A DNA stretch of 10,121 nucleotides, from positions 1-10,121 of the forward strand of contig CAZABP010000095.1 of assembly GCA_964483245.1 (NCBI GenBank), in the 5' to 3' direction. Positions 1 through 6,597 of the stretch are shown one piece after another. Every line of letters starts with the position of its first letter. The stretch's first letter is position 1. The translations under genes and the position numbers were made by a program. The notes below the pieces were generated by a model that did not search any database, was not told the origin of the DNA, and worked only from the letters and a program-made list of their open reading frames with translations. This DNA is from CAZABP01 sp964483245 (GTDB lineage: Bacteria; Planctomycetota; UBA1135; UBA2386).

Positions 1-758
1 GCGCCGTCGCCTTCTCATTGACCGTGGACACCCACACGAACGTCAGGAGAGCCGGTTATCTGGATGGCCTGCGCAATCCGCGCATCATGGCGATCAAGGC
101 GAAGGCGGAGTCGGACCTGCGGGCCGCCGTCGCCCAGGATCCCAAGCTGCAGGAGAAGTACGGCGACGCCTGGGACAAGATCGCCGAGCTGCAGGCGCAG
201 AAGGTCGACCTGCAGGGGGATCGCGAGAAGGGCCGCGAGCTGCAGAAGCTCGAAGCCGAGCAGAACAAGCGGATCGGCGAGGCCTGCTTCGCGGTCTACG
301 GCACGTCGATCCCGCCGGATGCGACGTTCACGCTGCGGCTGAGCGACGGCGTCGTGAAGGGTTACGCGATGAACGGCACGGTCGCGCCGTACTTCACCAG
401 CCTGTACGGGCTGTTTGCGCGCCACACCGAGTTCGGCGGCGTGCATCCGTTCGACCTGCCGCGGATCTGGCTCGAGCGCGAGGACAAGCTGGACCTGCGC
501 ACGCCGTTCAACTTCGTCGCGACCTGCGACATCATCGGCGGCAACTCCGGCTCACCGGTCATCGACCGCGACCTGAACGTCGTCGGCCTCGTGTTCGACG
601 GCAACATCGAGATGCTCGGCAACAACTACGTGTTCGACGACGAGGTCTCGCGCTCGGTGAGCGTGCACCCGGCGATCATCATCGAGTCGCTGCGCAAGAT
701 CTACGGCGCCGGCAAGCTGGCGGACGAGCTGGAGAAGAACGGCGCGCGGCAGCAGTGA
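1..758 (+). CDS. S46 family dipeptidyl-peptidase, C-terminal part (5' end outside window)
   Basis: Serine exopeptidase of the DPP7/DPP11/DAP BII family, which releases dipeptides from peptide N-termini in the periplasm or at the cell surface. The frame is open to the first base of the window (codons start at base 3), so the TTG at 18 is not a true start; about 250 of the usual roughly 700 residues are present. The first ~110 visible codons encode the charged helical region typical of the family; the chymotrypsin-like C-terminal lobe follows. The catalytic serine lies in GGNSGSP (Ser codon 546-548). The residue 18 positions later, which sets P1 preference in this family (Gly in DPP7 and DAP BII, Arg in DPP11), is Gly (codon 600-602), in FDGN. 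This suggests hydrophobic rather than acidic P1 preference. The conserved SRSVSVH block follows. The His and Asp of the triad and any signal peptide are outside the window. It converges on the pta gene with 21 bp between stops. Confidence 0.93.
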   Translation, partial: AVAFSLTVDTHTNVRRAGYLDGLRNPRIMAIKAKAESDLRAAVAQDPKLQEKYGDAWDKIAELQAQKVDLQGDREKGRELQKLEAEQNKRIGEACFAVYGTSIPPDATFTLRLSDGVVKGYAMNGTVAPYFTSLYGLFARHTEFGGVHPFDLPRIWLEREDKLDLRTPFNFVATCDIIGGNSGSPVIDRDLNVVGLVFDGNIEMLGNNYVFDDEVSRSVSVHPAIIIESLRKIYGAGKLADELEKNGARQQ

Positions 759-779
759 CGCGCGCGGGGTTGCGCGGCG

Positions 780-1631
780 TCAGCCGAGCAGCCCCGCGAT
801 CACGGCGACGTCGACGACGTCTTCAGCGCTGCAGCCGCGCGAGAGGTCCATGCACGGCCGGGCGAGGCCCTGCAGCAGCGGGCCGAACGCGCGGAAGCCG
901 GCGAGCCGCTCGGTGATCTTGTAGGCGATGTTGCCGGCCCCGAGATCGGGGAACACGAACACGTTGGCGTCGCCGCGCACGCGGCTGTCGGGAGCCTTGC
1001 GCGCGGCGATCTCCGGCACGACCGCGGCGTCGAACTGCAGCTCGCCGTCGGCGGCGATCTCGGGAGCGAGCGACTGGAACATCTGCGCCGCATCGCGCAC
1101 GCGCGTGACGCTCGGGTGCTCGGCGCTCCCCTTGGTCGAGAACGACAGGAACGCGACGCGCGGCGCTGCGCCGGTCAGCCGTTCGTGGTTGCGCGCGGTC
1201 GCCAGTGCGATCGCCGCGAGCTGCTCGGCATCCGGCTCCGGCACGACCCCGCAGTCGGCGTAGCTGTAGGCGGTCTCGCCACGCACCAGCAGGAAGAACG
1301 AGCTGACCAGCGGGATCCCGGGGGCCGTGCCGACGCAGGTCAGCGCGGCGCGGATCACCTCGCCGGTCGCATGCGCGGCACCGGCGACGCAGGCATCGGC
1401 GTGCCCGAGCCCGACGAGGCCGGCCGCGAAGTACAGCGGCTGCACCGCCAGCGCGCGCGCGGCGGCGGCGTCGATCCCCTTGTGCCGGCGGCGCTCGTGG
1501 ATCCGCGCCGCGACCGCGTCCAGCCGCGGGTCGGCGTGCGGCTCCGGGACCCACACGACGTCGGCGAGCTGCTGCTGCGCGAGCATCGCCCGCGCCTGCG
1601 CGATCCGGGCGTCGCCGGTCTCCGGCAACAC
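780..1631 (-). CDS. pta: phosphate acetyltransferase (start uncertain)
   Basis: Interconverts acetyl-CoA and acetyl phosphate in the cytoplasm, normally partnered with acetate kinase, which is not in this window. The whole protein is one PTA/PTB domain. Visible family blocks are LPETGDARI at the N-terminus, FLSFSTKGSAEHPSV (residues 161-175), DGELQFDAA (195-203), VFPDLGAGNIAYK (226-238) and DLSRGCSAEDVV (262-273). In the last, Ser264, Arg265 and Asp271 have the same spacing as the catalytic Ser309/Arg310/Asp316 of Methanosarcina Pta. The coordinates use the GTG at 1631, the only conventional start in frame, but this begins at a residue normally inside the first beta strand (RIVLPET). The same frame upstream still reads like Pta (LVAALRERARARRPRI) and has no ATG, GTG or TTG back to the preceding gene. 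The true start is probably near 1680-1708 (see findings). It is the last gene of an apparent operon after the two AtuA-type genes. A (GC)8 tract lies at 1644-1659. Confidence 0.9.
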   Translation of the reverse strand: MLPETGDARIAQARAMLAQQQLADVVWVPEPHADPRLDAVAARIHERRRHKGIDAAAARALAVQPLYFAAGLVGLGHADACVAGAAHATGEVIRAALTCVGTAPGIPLVSSFFLLVRGETAYSYADCGVVPEPDAEQLAAIALATARNHERLTGAAPRVAFLSFSTKGSAEHPSVTRVRDAAQMFQSLAPEIAADGELQFDAAVVPEIAARKAPDSRVRGDANVFVFPDLGAGNIAYKITERLAGFRAFGPLLQGLARPCMDLSRGCSAEDVVDVAVIAGLLG

Positions 1632-1741
1632 GATCCGCGGGCGGCGCGCGCGCGCGCGCTCCCGCAGCGCCGCGACCAGCGGCGACGGCGGAGGGTCGGT
1701 CCGCCCATGACCTGGCGCCGCGTCGCCGCGCGTGGGGCGGT

Positions 1742-2056
1742 TCAGATCTCGACCTCCAGCTCGAGCAGCGCGAGGCCGTGCGTCTTGCCCTGGGCGTCGG
1801 TCTTCAGGCTCGCGCTGCCACCGCCGCCGAGGCTGTCGCCGAGCAGGAAGTTCAACGCCAGCAGGTTCGGCATCTCGTAGCGCACGACGTCGCCGTGGCA
1901 GATCGCGCCGAAGTGACGCTTGACCACTTCCGGCGTCAACACGCGCCGCAACGTCTCGTAGTGCTCGCGCGTGGCGACGAAGATCCCGACGTTGCTGCCG
2001 TCCCCTTTGTCGCCCGAGCGCGCATGCGCGATCGTGCCGAGTCGGACCTTCGCCAT
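1742..2056 (-). CDS. small AtuA-like C-terminal-domain protein
   Basis: A 104-residue protein matching the small domain found at the C-terminus of long AtuA-family proteins or encoded as a separate gene beside them (AtuA-like C-terminal, ferredoxin-fold type). The diagnostic block is ARSGDKGDGSNVGIFV (residues 12-27), followed by CHGDVVRYEMPNLLALNFLL (53-72), a glycine-rich loop (GGGG at 77-80) and a terminal strand LALLELEVEI. Its ATG (2056-2054) shares one base with the TGA of the upstream AtuA gene (TGATG), so the two are almost certainly translationally coupled and their products probably work together. The biochemical activity of the family is not established; AtuA was named from the acyclic terpene (citronellol/geraniol) utilisation cluster of Pseudomonas. 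About 110 bp separate its stop from the GTG of pta, or 33 bp from a more likely pta start near 1708. Confidence 0.88.
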   Translation of the reverse strand: MAKVRLGTIAHARSGDKGDGSNVGIFVATREHYETLRRVLTPEVVKRHFGAICHGDVVRYEMPNLLALNFLLGDSLGGGGSASLKTDAQGKTHGLALLELEVEI

Positions 2057-3441
2057 CAGACGGTCTCCACGGTCACGCGCGTGCGGACCTTGCGCTTGTC
2101 GATCAGCGCCGGCCAGTAGCCGACGATCTCGGTCGCCTTCGGACGCCCGCCGGCGAACCCGGTCACGCCCGGCGGTCCGCTGGTGACCAGCGGCACGATC
2201 TCCATGCCGAACCGGTCGACCTTGCGGCGGTCGGGATGCTTGACCCCCAGGCGCAGGACGACTTCGGGCGGATCGATCGACGGCGTGATGCCGGCATGGC
2301 AGACGCCGGTCCCGAGCAGTTCGACGAGCTTCTGCTCCGGCGTGAACTCGACGCCATCCAGCGCGAGCCGCCCGAACACGATGTCGGCGCACAGCTTCGC
2401 CTTCGCCGTCGCATCCGGTCCGCTGACCGTCAACTGGCCGGCCGCCTTCCAGCCATCGGCGAAGCTGATCGAGACCTTGTAGGTCGGCGTCGGCGCGGCG
2501 CCGCGGATCCCGGTCACGCGCACGCGGTCCGGTCCGCGCTGCGCGAGTTGGATCGACGTGAAGTCGGCGATGCAGTCCGGGCCGAGATAGCGCCGTGGAT
2601 CGCCCATCTCGTACAGCAGCTGCGAGGCGACGGTCCGCTCGTCGAGCCGCCCGCCGGTGCCGGCATGTTTGGTCACGTCGAACGTCCCGTCCGCGCGCGC
2701 CTCGATGATCGGATAGCCGATCCGCACGAAGTCCTCGACCTCGCGCCAGCCGGTGAAGTTGCCGCCGCTGCACTGCGCGCCGCACTCGACGATGTGCCCG
2801 GCGATCGTCGCCGCGGCCAGCTTGTCGTAGTCGTCGTCGCGCCAGCCGAACTCGTGGAGCAGCGGCCCGGCCACCAGCGCCGGGTCGGTGATCCGGCCGC
2901 CGATCACGATGTCGGCGCCGGCCGCCAGGCAGTCGGCGACCGCGCGGGCGCCGATGTAGACGTTCGCGCTCAGCACGCGGTCGAGCACCGGCGCCAGCGG
3001 CGCACCGGTGTCCAGGTTGCGGAACTCCTCGCCGGCCGCGATCAGGTCGGGAAGCTGGTCCAGGATGTCGTCCCCTTCGACGATGCCGACGCGCAGCCCG
3101 CGGATCCCTTGCTCGCGCGCCAGCGCCAACACGGCCCGCAGGCAGGCCTGCGGATTCACGCCGCCGGCGTTCGCGACGACCTTGATCTTCTTCGCGACGA
3201 GCTCCGGCAGGATCCGCTGCAGCAGCGCGACGAAGTCGGTCGCGTAGCCGGCCTCGGGGTTCCGGCTCTTCTGCTTCTGCATGATGCTCATCGTCACCTC
3301 GGCGAGGTAGTCGAGCGTCAGGTAGTGCAGCGGCCCTTCGCGGACCAGGCGGACCGGCCCGAGGATCGAATCCCCCCAGAAGCCCTGTCCGTTCGCAATC
3401 AGGATCTCGTCACGCATCGTCGAGTCGGCGCGGCGCAGCAT
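2056..3441 (-). CDS. AtuA family (DUF1446) protein, acyclic terpene utilisation type
   Basis: A 461-residue cytoplasmic protein of the AtuA/DUF1446 family. Members occur in terpene-degradation clusters and near acyl-CoA carboxylase genes, but their reaction is not known. Family blocks in order are ANGQGFWGDS (residues 16-25), VVANAGGVNPQACLRAV (88-104), GARAVADCLAAGADIV (164-179), GGRITDPAL (181-189) and ECGAQCSGGNFTGW (219-232). The length fits the main domain alone; the small C-terminal domain is the next gene, with overlapping stop and start. Two starts are possible: ATG 3441, or ATG 3417 (MRDEILIANGQG), which fits the usual family N-terminus better. Neither has a convincing ribosome binding site, although AGGG sits just before 3441. 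No acyl-CoA carboxylase or dehydrogenase genes are adjacent here, so a role in terpene or leucine/isovalerate catabolism is only inferred from the family. It is first in the minus-strand unit with pta, and divergent from the transporter gene at 3477. Confidence 0.9.
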   Translation of the reverse strand: MLRRADSTMRDEILIANGQGFWGDSILGPVRLVREGPLHYLTLDYLAEVTMSIMQKQKSRNPEAGYATDFVALLQRILPELVAKKIKVVANAGGVNPQACLRAVLALAREQGIRGLRVGIVEGDDILDQLPDLIAAGEEFRNLDTGAPLAPVLDRVLSANVYIGARAVADCLAAGADIVIGGRITDPALVAGPLLHEFGWRDDDYDKLAAATIAGHIVECGAQCSGGNFTGWREVEDFVRIGYPIIEARADGTFDVTKHAGTGGRLDERTVASQLLYEMGDPRRYLGPDCIADFTSIQLAQRGPDRVRVTGIRGAAPTPTYKVSISFADGWKAAGQLTVSGPDATAKAKLCADIVFGRLALDGVEFTPEQKLVELLGTGVCHAGITPSIDPPEVVLRLGVKHPDRRKVDRFGMEIVPLVTSGPPGVTGFAGGRPKATEIVGYWPALIDKRKVRTRVTVETV

Positions 3442-3476
3442 AGCCCTGGGGCCAGCAGCCGCATAAACCGTGGGGC

Positions 3477-4160
3477 ATGCACCCGCCGCCGCTGTCCGGA
3501 CCGCGCGAGCGTGTCTTCCTGCTGCTCGCGGGGTTGTTCATCGCGGCGCTGATCGTCTGCAATCTGATCGCGAACCGGTTCGTGGCGGTCGATCTCGGGT
3601 TCAAGGTGTTCGAGGTCTCGGCCGGCATCCTGCCGTATCCGGTCACGTTCCTCGTCACCGACGTGCTGTCGGAGATCTACGGCAAGCGGCGCGCGAACCA
3701 GGTCGTCTGGATCGGGTTCGTCGTCTCGCTGTTCGTGCTCGGCGTGTTGTGGCTCGCGATGCAGTTCCCGGCCGTGCCCGGGTCGCGGATCGACGATGCC
3801 GAGTACTTCGAGATGTTCGGCAACTCGTGGCGGATCGTGTTCGCGTCGATGACCGCGTATCTGGTCGCGCAGCTGGTCGACATCCGGCTGTTCCATTTCT
3901 GGCGCCGGCTGACCGACGGGCGCCATCTGTGGCTGCGCAACAACGCGTCGACGATCGTTTCGCAGCTGGTCGACACCGTGCTGGTCGTCTGCGTCTTGTT
4001 CGCCGGTGATCCGCAGTGGCCGACGGAGCGGATCGTGGGGGCGATCGTCGACGGGTGGCTGTTCAAGACCCTCGTCGCCCTAGCGGACACGCCGTGGTTC
4101 TACGCGGCCGTGTTCGCGTGCCGCCGCTGGCTCCCGGACGCGCTGCCGGCGCGTCCGTGA
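3477..4160 (+). CDS. yhhQ: queuosine precursor transporter, YhhQ/VUT family
   Basis: Inner-membrane transporter of the DUF165/VUT family, known in E. coli to import the queuosine precursors preQ0 and preQ1. The protein is 227 residues, typical for the family. Hydrophobic segments lie at about residues 13-34, 47-66, 76-98, 117-136, 160-177 and 186-218. The signature blocks are ILPYPVTFLVTDVLSEIYGK (51-70), QLVDIRLFHFWRR (132-144) and LRNNASTIVSQLVDT (153-167). The ATG at 3477 follows a GTGGGG stretch that could serve as a ribosome site. The gene stands alone on its strand: atuA diverges 35 bp upstream and the next gene converges 16 bp downstream. No queuosine-synthesis gene (queA, queC-F, tgt) is in the window. 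The gene implies salvage of an external precursor, but whether synthesis also occurs cannot be judged here. Confidence 0.92.
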   Translation: MHPPPLSGPRERVFLLLAGLFIAALIVCNLIANRFVAVDLGFKVFEVSAGILPYPVTFLVTDVLSEIYGKRRANQVVWIGFVVSLFVLGVLWLAMQFPAVPGSRIDDAEYFEMFGNSWRIVFASMTAYLVAQLVDIRLFHFWRRLTDGRHLWLRNNASTIVSQLVDTVLVVCVLFAGDPQWPTERIVGAIVDGWLFKTLVALADTPWFYAAVFACRRWLPDALPARP

Positions 4161-4168
4161 GTGGCATG

Positions 4169-4195
4169 GATCCGGCTCAGCTCCGGCGCCGGATC
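4169..4195. terminator. possible hairpin between convergent genes
   Basis: GATCCGGC (4169-4176) is the exact reverse complement of GCCGGATC (4188-4195), giving an 8-bp GC-rich stem with an 11-base loop. A 12-base perfect palindrome TCCGGCGCCGGA (4182-4193) offers an alternative fold. The stem starts 8 bases after the stop of the transporter gene and spans the stop of the convergent membrane-protein gene, a sensible place for a shared terminator. There is no U-run on either side, so intrinsic termination is uncertain, and GC-rich DNA makes chance palindromes common. Confidence 0.3.
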
Positions 4196-5877
4196 GGCGG
4201 GCGAGACGGCGGCTGTGGCTTCGCCGCGCGCGGCGGTGGCTCGCGCAGCGACGGTGGCACCGGGATCGGCGGCGGCGTCTGCGCGCGCTCGGCGTCGTCG
4301 TCGCGGATCTGGGTCGGCGCCGCGGCGCCCACGAGCTGGCGCGCCTTGCCGGTCACGACCTGCACGCCCGGCAGCTTGGTCAGGTCGGGGGCGGCATCGC
4401 CGACGATCTGGTTCGTCTGCGGCGAGGGCCGCGCCCGTGCCGGCTGTGGCTGCGGGCGTGCCGGCTGCGTGGGCGCTGGTGCCGGATTCGCCGGAGTCCG
4501 CCTCGGCGTGCCCTGCGGCGCGGGTTGCTGCGCCTGCGGCTGGCGTTGCTGCGGCGCGTTCGGGTTCGGGTTGGGGTTCGGGTTCGGGTTCGAAACCTGG
4601 TTCGGGTTCGGCTTCGCCGTCAGCCGTGGGCGTTGCAGCTGCGGCGTGGCCTGCTGGCGCGGGGCCTGGGCGGCGGCTGCCGGTGTCGCTTGCGCCGGCG
4701 CAGCCTGCGGTCGGGCCGTCGGCGCTTGCGCGCTGGCCGGTGCGCGGCGCGCACCCGGAGCGGGCTGGCGTGCTTCCGGATGAGCTTCTGCACGCAGGTT
4801 CGGGCGCGGGCGCGGCGTCGCCGCGCGGGCGGCTTCGACGGCCGGAGTCGGTGCCGCGACCGGCGCGGGCGCCGTCGCGCCGGGGCCCCGCAGCAGATTG
4901 CCGAGCTCGTTGCGGCGGAGTGCGAGCGTGCGTCCAAGCAGACGGGACGACACGAACAGCGGCGCCACGACCAGCGGGCCGATCACGGAGACCTGCAGAT
5001 AGAAGTGGCTGCCGGCTGCTGCGATCCCGGCGATGGCCGCCGGCAGGAACAGCAGCGCGCTGAACCCGGCTGCGCCGAGGTAGCGCTTGCCGCCCTTGAC
5101 GATGGCGCCGAACAGCACGTTCGGTGACAGCGCTTGCCAGTCGCCGCGCAATTGGCGCAGCGCGAGCGCCATCGGCAGCAGCAGGGCGCCGACAGCCGCG
5201 GCGCACAACGTGGCGCCGATCGGACCGCCGAGCAGCGGCAGCGCGATCGCCGGCCCGAGCAGCAGCGAGAACAGCACGGACACGTCGAGCAGGAAGCGCG
5301 CGGCGTCGCCGAACAGCGTGCCGGCATCCGGGATCGGCGGTGGATCATCGATCCCTTCGGCCGACTCGACGAGGATGCGGCGGCCGAGTGCGCCGACGAT
5401 CCCGAGCACGGTCAGCCCCGGCAACATCGCGATCGCCGGGAACACGAAGATCGGGCTGCCGGCGGTCAACACGCCGCCGAGCCCGACGACCAGTGGGAAC
5501 GTCAGCGTCGCAACGACCACCGTCAGCGGCATGTGGTCGAGGAACAGGAAGCGCAGCGCGTCGACCGTCTCCTCGAGGATCGACGTCCGCTCGACGAACA
5601 CCCGCGCCGGAGGCTCCGGCGCGGCGGCTGCTTCGTCGACGCTCAGGATCCCCCGGCGCACGAGCAGCGCGCGCAGGCGCTTCTGCTCGAACGGATCGAA
5701 GATCTCACGAAACGCGCGCCTGGCTTCGTCGTGCAGACCGAGATCGGCGCAGACCCTGACCAGGTCGCGCCAGGTCGCCTCGGTGGCCATGCCCTGCTCG
5801 ACGGCCCGGTGCAGGGACGCATAACGCATCTGCGGCGAAGGCTCCGGCAGCGGAGCGCTGACATGTTCGATGTTCAA
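4177..5877 (-). CDS. unrecognised six-helix membrane protein with long Pro/Ala/Gln-rich tail
   Basis: I do not recognise this 566-residue protein. Three parts are visible. Residues 1-90 are soluble, with a helical stretch (about 20-85) resembling one or two TPR-like helix pairs. Residues about 113-312 hold six likely membrane helices (113-136, 144-165, 194-216, 219-240, 267-289, 295-312), with a conserved-looking loop GIDDPPPIPDAGTLFGDAAR (175-194). Residues 331-566 form a low-complexity tail rich in Pro, Ala, Gln and Arg with no Phe, Trp, Tyr, Cys or Met. The tail contains an Asn-Pro run (423-440) and one more ordinary island (about 488-531). The core recalls small multi-helix families such as DUF4013, but this is a weak impression. 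The start is TTG at 5877, chosen because AGGGGGA lies just upstream and the frame then holds a plausible N-terminus; the next ATG is codon 17. It is a single gene, convergent with yhhQ, with about 400 bp of gene-free DNA upstream. Confidence 0.75.
   Translation of the reverse strand: MNIEHVSAPLPEPSPQMRYASLHRAVEQGMATEATWRDLVRVCADLGLHDEARRAFREIFDPFEQKRLRALLVRRGILSVDEAAAAPEPPARVFVERTSILEETVDALRFLFLDHMPLTVVVATLTFPLVVGLGGVLTAGSPIFVFPAIAMLPGLTVLGIVGALGRRILVESAEGIDDPPPIPDAGTLFGDAARFLLDVSVLFSLLLGPAIALPLLGGPIGATLCAAAVGALLLPMALALRQLRGDWQALSPNVLFGAIVKGGKRYLGAAGFSALLFLPAAIAGIAAAGSHFYLQVSVIGPLVVAPLFVSSRLLGRTLALRRNELGNLLRGPGATAPAPVAAPTPAVEAARAATPRPRPNLRAEAHPEARQPAPGARRAPASAQAPTARPQAAPAQATPAAAAQAPRQQATPQLQRPRLTAKPNPNQVSNPNPNPNPNPNAPQQRQPQAQQPAPQGTPRRTPANPAPAPTQPARPQPQPARARPSPQTNQIVGDAAPDLTKLPGVQVVTGKARQLVGAAAPTQIRDDDAERAQTPPPIPVPPSLREPPPRAAKPQPPSRPPIRRRS
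4558..4612. repeat. GGGTTC hexamer repeat encoding Asn-Pro run; G-quadruplex pattern
   Basis: An imperfect tandem repeat of the hexamer GGGTTC, read on the minus strand as Asn-Pro dipeptides of the membrane protein's tail. Within it, 4562-4588 has five runs of three or more G (4562-4564, 4568-4570, 4573-4576, 4580-4582, 4586-4588) separated by 2-3 bases, which meets the standard G-quadruplex pattern on the plus strand. That is the template strand of the gene. An interruption at 4589-4603 (encoding QVS) splits the repeat. Confidence 0.75.
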
Positions 5878-6071
5878 GGATCCCCCTGTGCGCGTTGCGA
5901 CGTTGGTGGCATCGGACCGTCGTCTTCTCTCTCTCTCGCTCTCGCGGCAGGTTGTCGGAACGCTGCACAGCCGGCTTGAGCGCAGGGGTCCAGGGTTTGG
6001 ACTTCCGCTGCGGCGTGCGCGAGGGGAGAGCGATCAGGCCGATGCGGCCGCCGCGTCCCGGTGGTGCCTCA
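5878..6071. other. upstream region of the membrane-protein gene, no gene seen
   Basis: No coding potential is convincing here; open frames that cross it have no family resemblance. The minus-strand AGGGGGA at 5887-5881 is the likely ribosome site for the TTG start at 5877. A pyrimidine tract with six CT repeats (5923-5937) would place an AG-rich stretch in the leader of that gene about 45-60 bases before its start. No clear -35/-10 pair was found on either strand. Confidence 0.5.
5881..5887 (-). promoter_or_regulatory. ribosome binding site deciding a TTG start
   Basis: Read on the minus strand, AGGGGGA is followed by three bases and then TTG (5877-5875). It is among the better Shine-Dalgarno-like stretches in the window and is the reason for preferring TTG over the ATG 16 codons further in. 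Confidence 0.5.
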
Positions 6072-6235
6072 GAGGCTGTTCCCAACTCCCCGCTGCGTTC
6101 GGCCGGCTGCGGCAGCCGCCGGACTGCGTCGCGCCTCCTCGACGTATCTCCTGGATAGGCCTGCGTCGGCGCTCCTTGCCGGCGACCGCCTCGCTCGGCC
6201 TCGGCGCGACGCGGGGAGTTAGGAACAGCCTCTCA
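6069..6235. mobile_element. MITE-like non-autonomous element with terminal inverted repeats and TCA duplication
   Basis: The element body is 6072-6232 (161 bp). Its left end (6072-6093, beginning GAGGCTGTTCC) and right end (6211-6232, ending GGAACAGCCTC) are inverted copies matching at 21 of 22 bases, the single difference being at the twelfth base. The body is flanked on both sides by TCA (6069-6071 and 6233-6235), a 3-bp direct repeat of the TNA type. That type is made by some IS5-family subgroups (IS1031, ISL2). No transposase or part of one lies inside. A second hairpin, CGGCTG-CGG-CAGCCG, is at 6104-6118. The size, ends and duplication fit a miniature inverted-repeat element mobilised by a transposase encoded elsewhere. 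An alternative is a long structured repeat of the REP/BIME kind; the flanking duplication argues for transposition. It lies about 40 bp beyond the stop of grxD. Confidence 0.7.
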
Positions 6236-6273
6236 GACCGGGACTCGCACTGCTGGGACGCGCAGGACGTGTG

Positions 6274-6588
6274 CTACGAAGCGACCGCTTCGATCTTCTT
6301 CTGCAGCTCGCCCGACTGGTACATCTCGAGCGCGATGTCGGAACCACCGATCAGCTCGCCGCCGACGAACAACTGCGGCGTCGTCGGCCAGCCGGAGTAG
6401 TCGACCAACGCCGGGCGGATCGAGGCGTCGTCGAAGATGTTGACGACCTCGAACGGCTGCCCGATCCGGCGCAGGATCTCGATCGCGCGGTGCGAGAAGC
6501 CGCAGACCGGCTGCTCCTTGGTCCCCTTGGCGAATACGACCACCTTGTGGCGGGTCACGACGTTCTGGATGTCATCCTTGGTCCACAT
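6274..6588 (-). CDS. grxD: monothiol glutaredoxin, Grx4/GrxD type
   Basis: A cytoplasmic CGFS-type monothiol glutaredoxin. These proteins bind a glutathione-ligated [2Fe-2S] cluster and pass it to apo-proteins or form mixed complexes with BolA proteins. The 104-residue length is normal for the single-domain type. The active-site motif CGFS is at residues 29-32 (Cys29), preceded by the family's KGTKEQPVCGFS stretch with Lys21. The glutathione-binding blocks WPTTPQLFVGGELIGGSD (67-84, cis-Pro at 71) are intact. The ATG at 6588 is 9 bp after the bolA stop, so the two form an operon with bolA first. No clear ribosome site precedes it, which suggests coupled translation. The MITE-like element starts about 40 bp after its stop. 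Confidence 0.95.
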   Translation of the reverse strand: MWTKDDIQNVVTRHKVVVFAKGTKEQPVCGFSHRAIEILRRIGQPFEVVNIFDDASIRPALVDYSGWPTTPQLFVGGELIGGSDIALEMYQSGELQKKIEAVAS

Positions 6589-6597
6589 GGCGGGTGC

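Noticed and set aside
759..774. Hairpin CGCGC-GGGGTT-GCGCG as a terminator for the peptidase gene
   Set aside because: It has only a 5-bp stem of alternating GC with no U-run, too weak to call in such DNA.
1644..1659. (GC)8 tract as the site of the pta frameshift
   Set aside because: The Pta-like reading is in the same frame on both sides of the tract, so any shift must lie further upstream, near 1704-1708.
3442..3476. preQ1 riboswitch upstream of the queuosine-precursor transporter
   Set aside because: Only 35 bp separate the divergent starts, and no preQ1-type stem-loop with an A-rich tail is seen.
2236..3552. Open frame of 438 codons on the plus strand, antisense to atuA
   Set aside because: It has charged, repetitive composition typical of an antisense shadow; the opposite strand has clear AtuA motifs.
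5870..6400. Possible small gene in the ~400-bp gap before grxD
   Set aside because: Frames crossing the gap run through the MITE-like element and into the antisense of grxD, and no conserved motif is seen.
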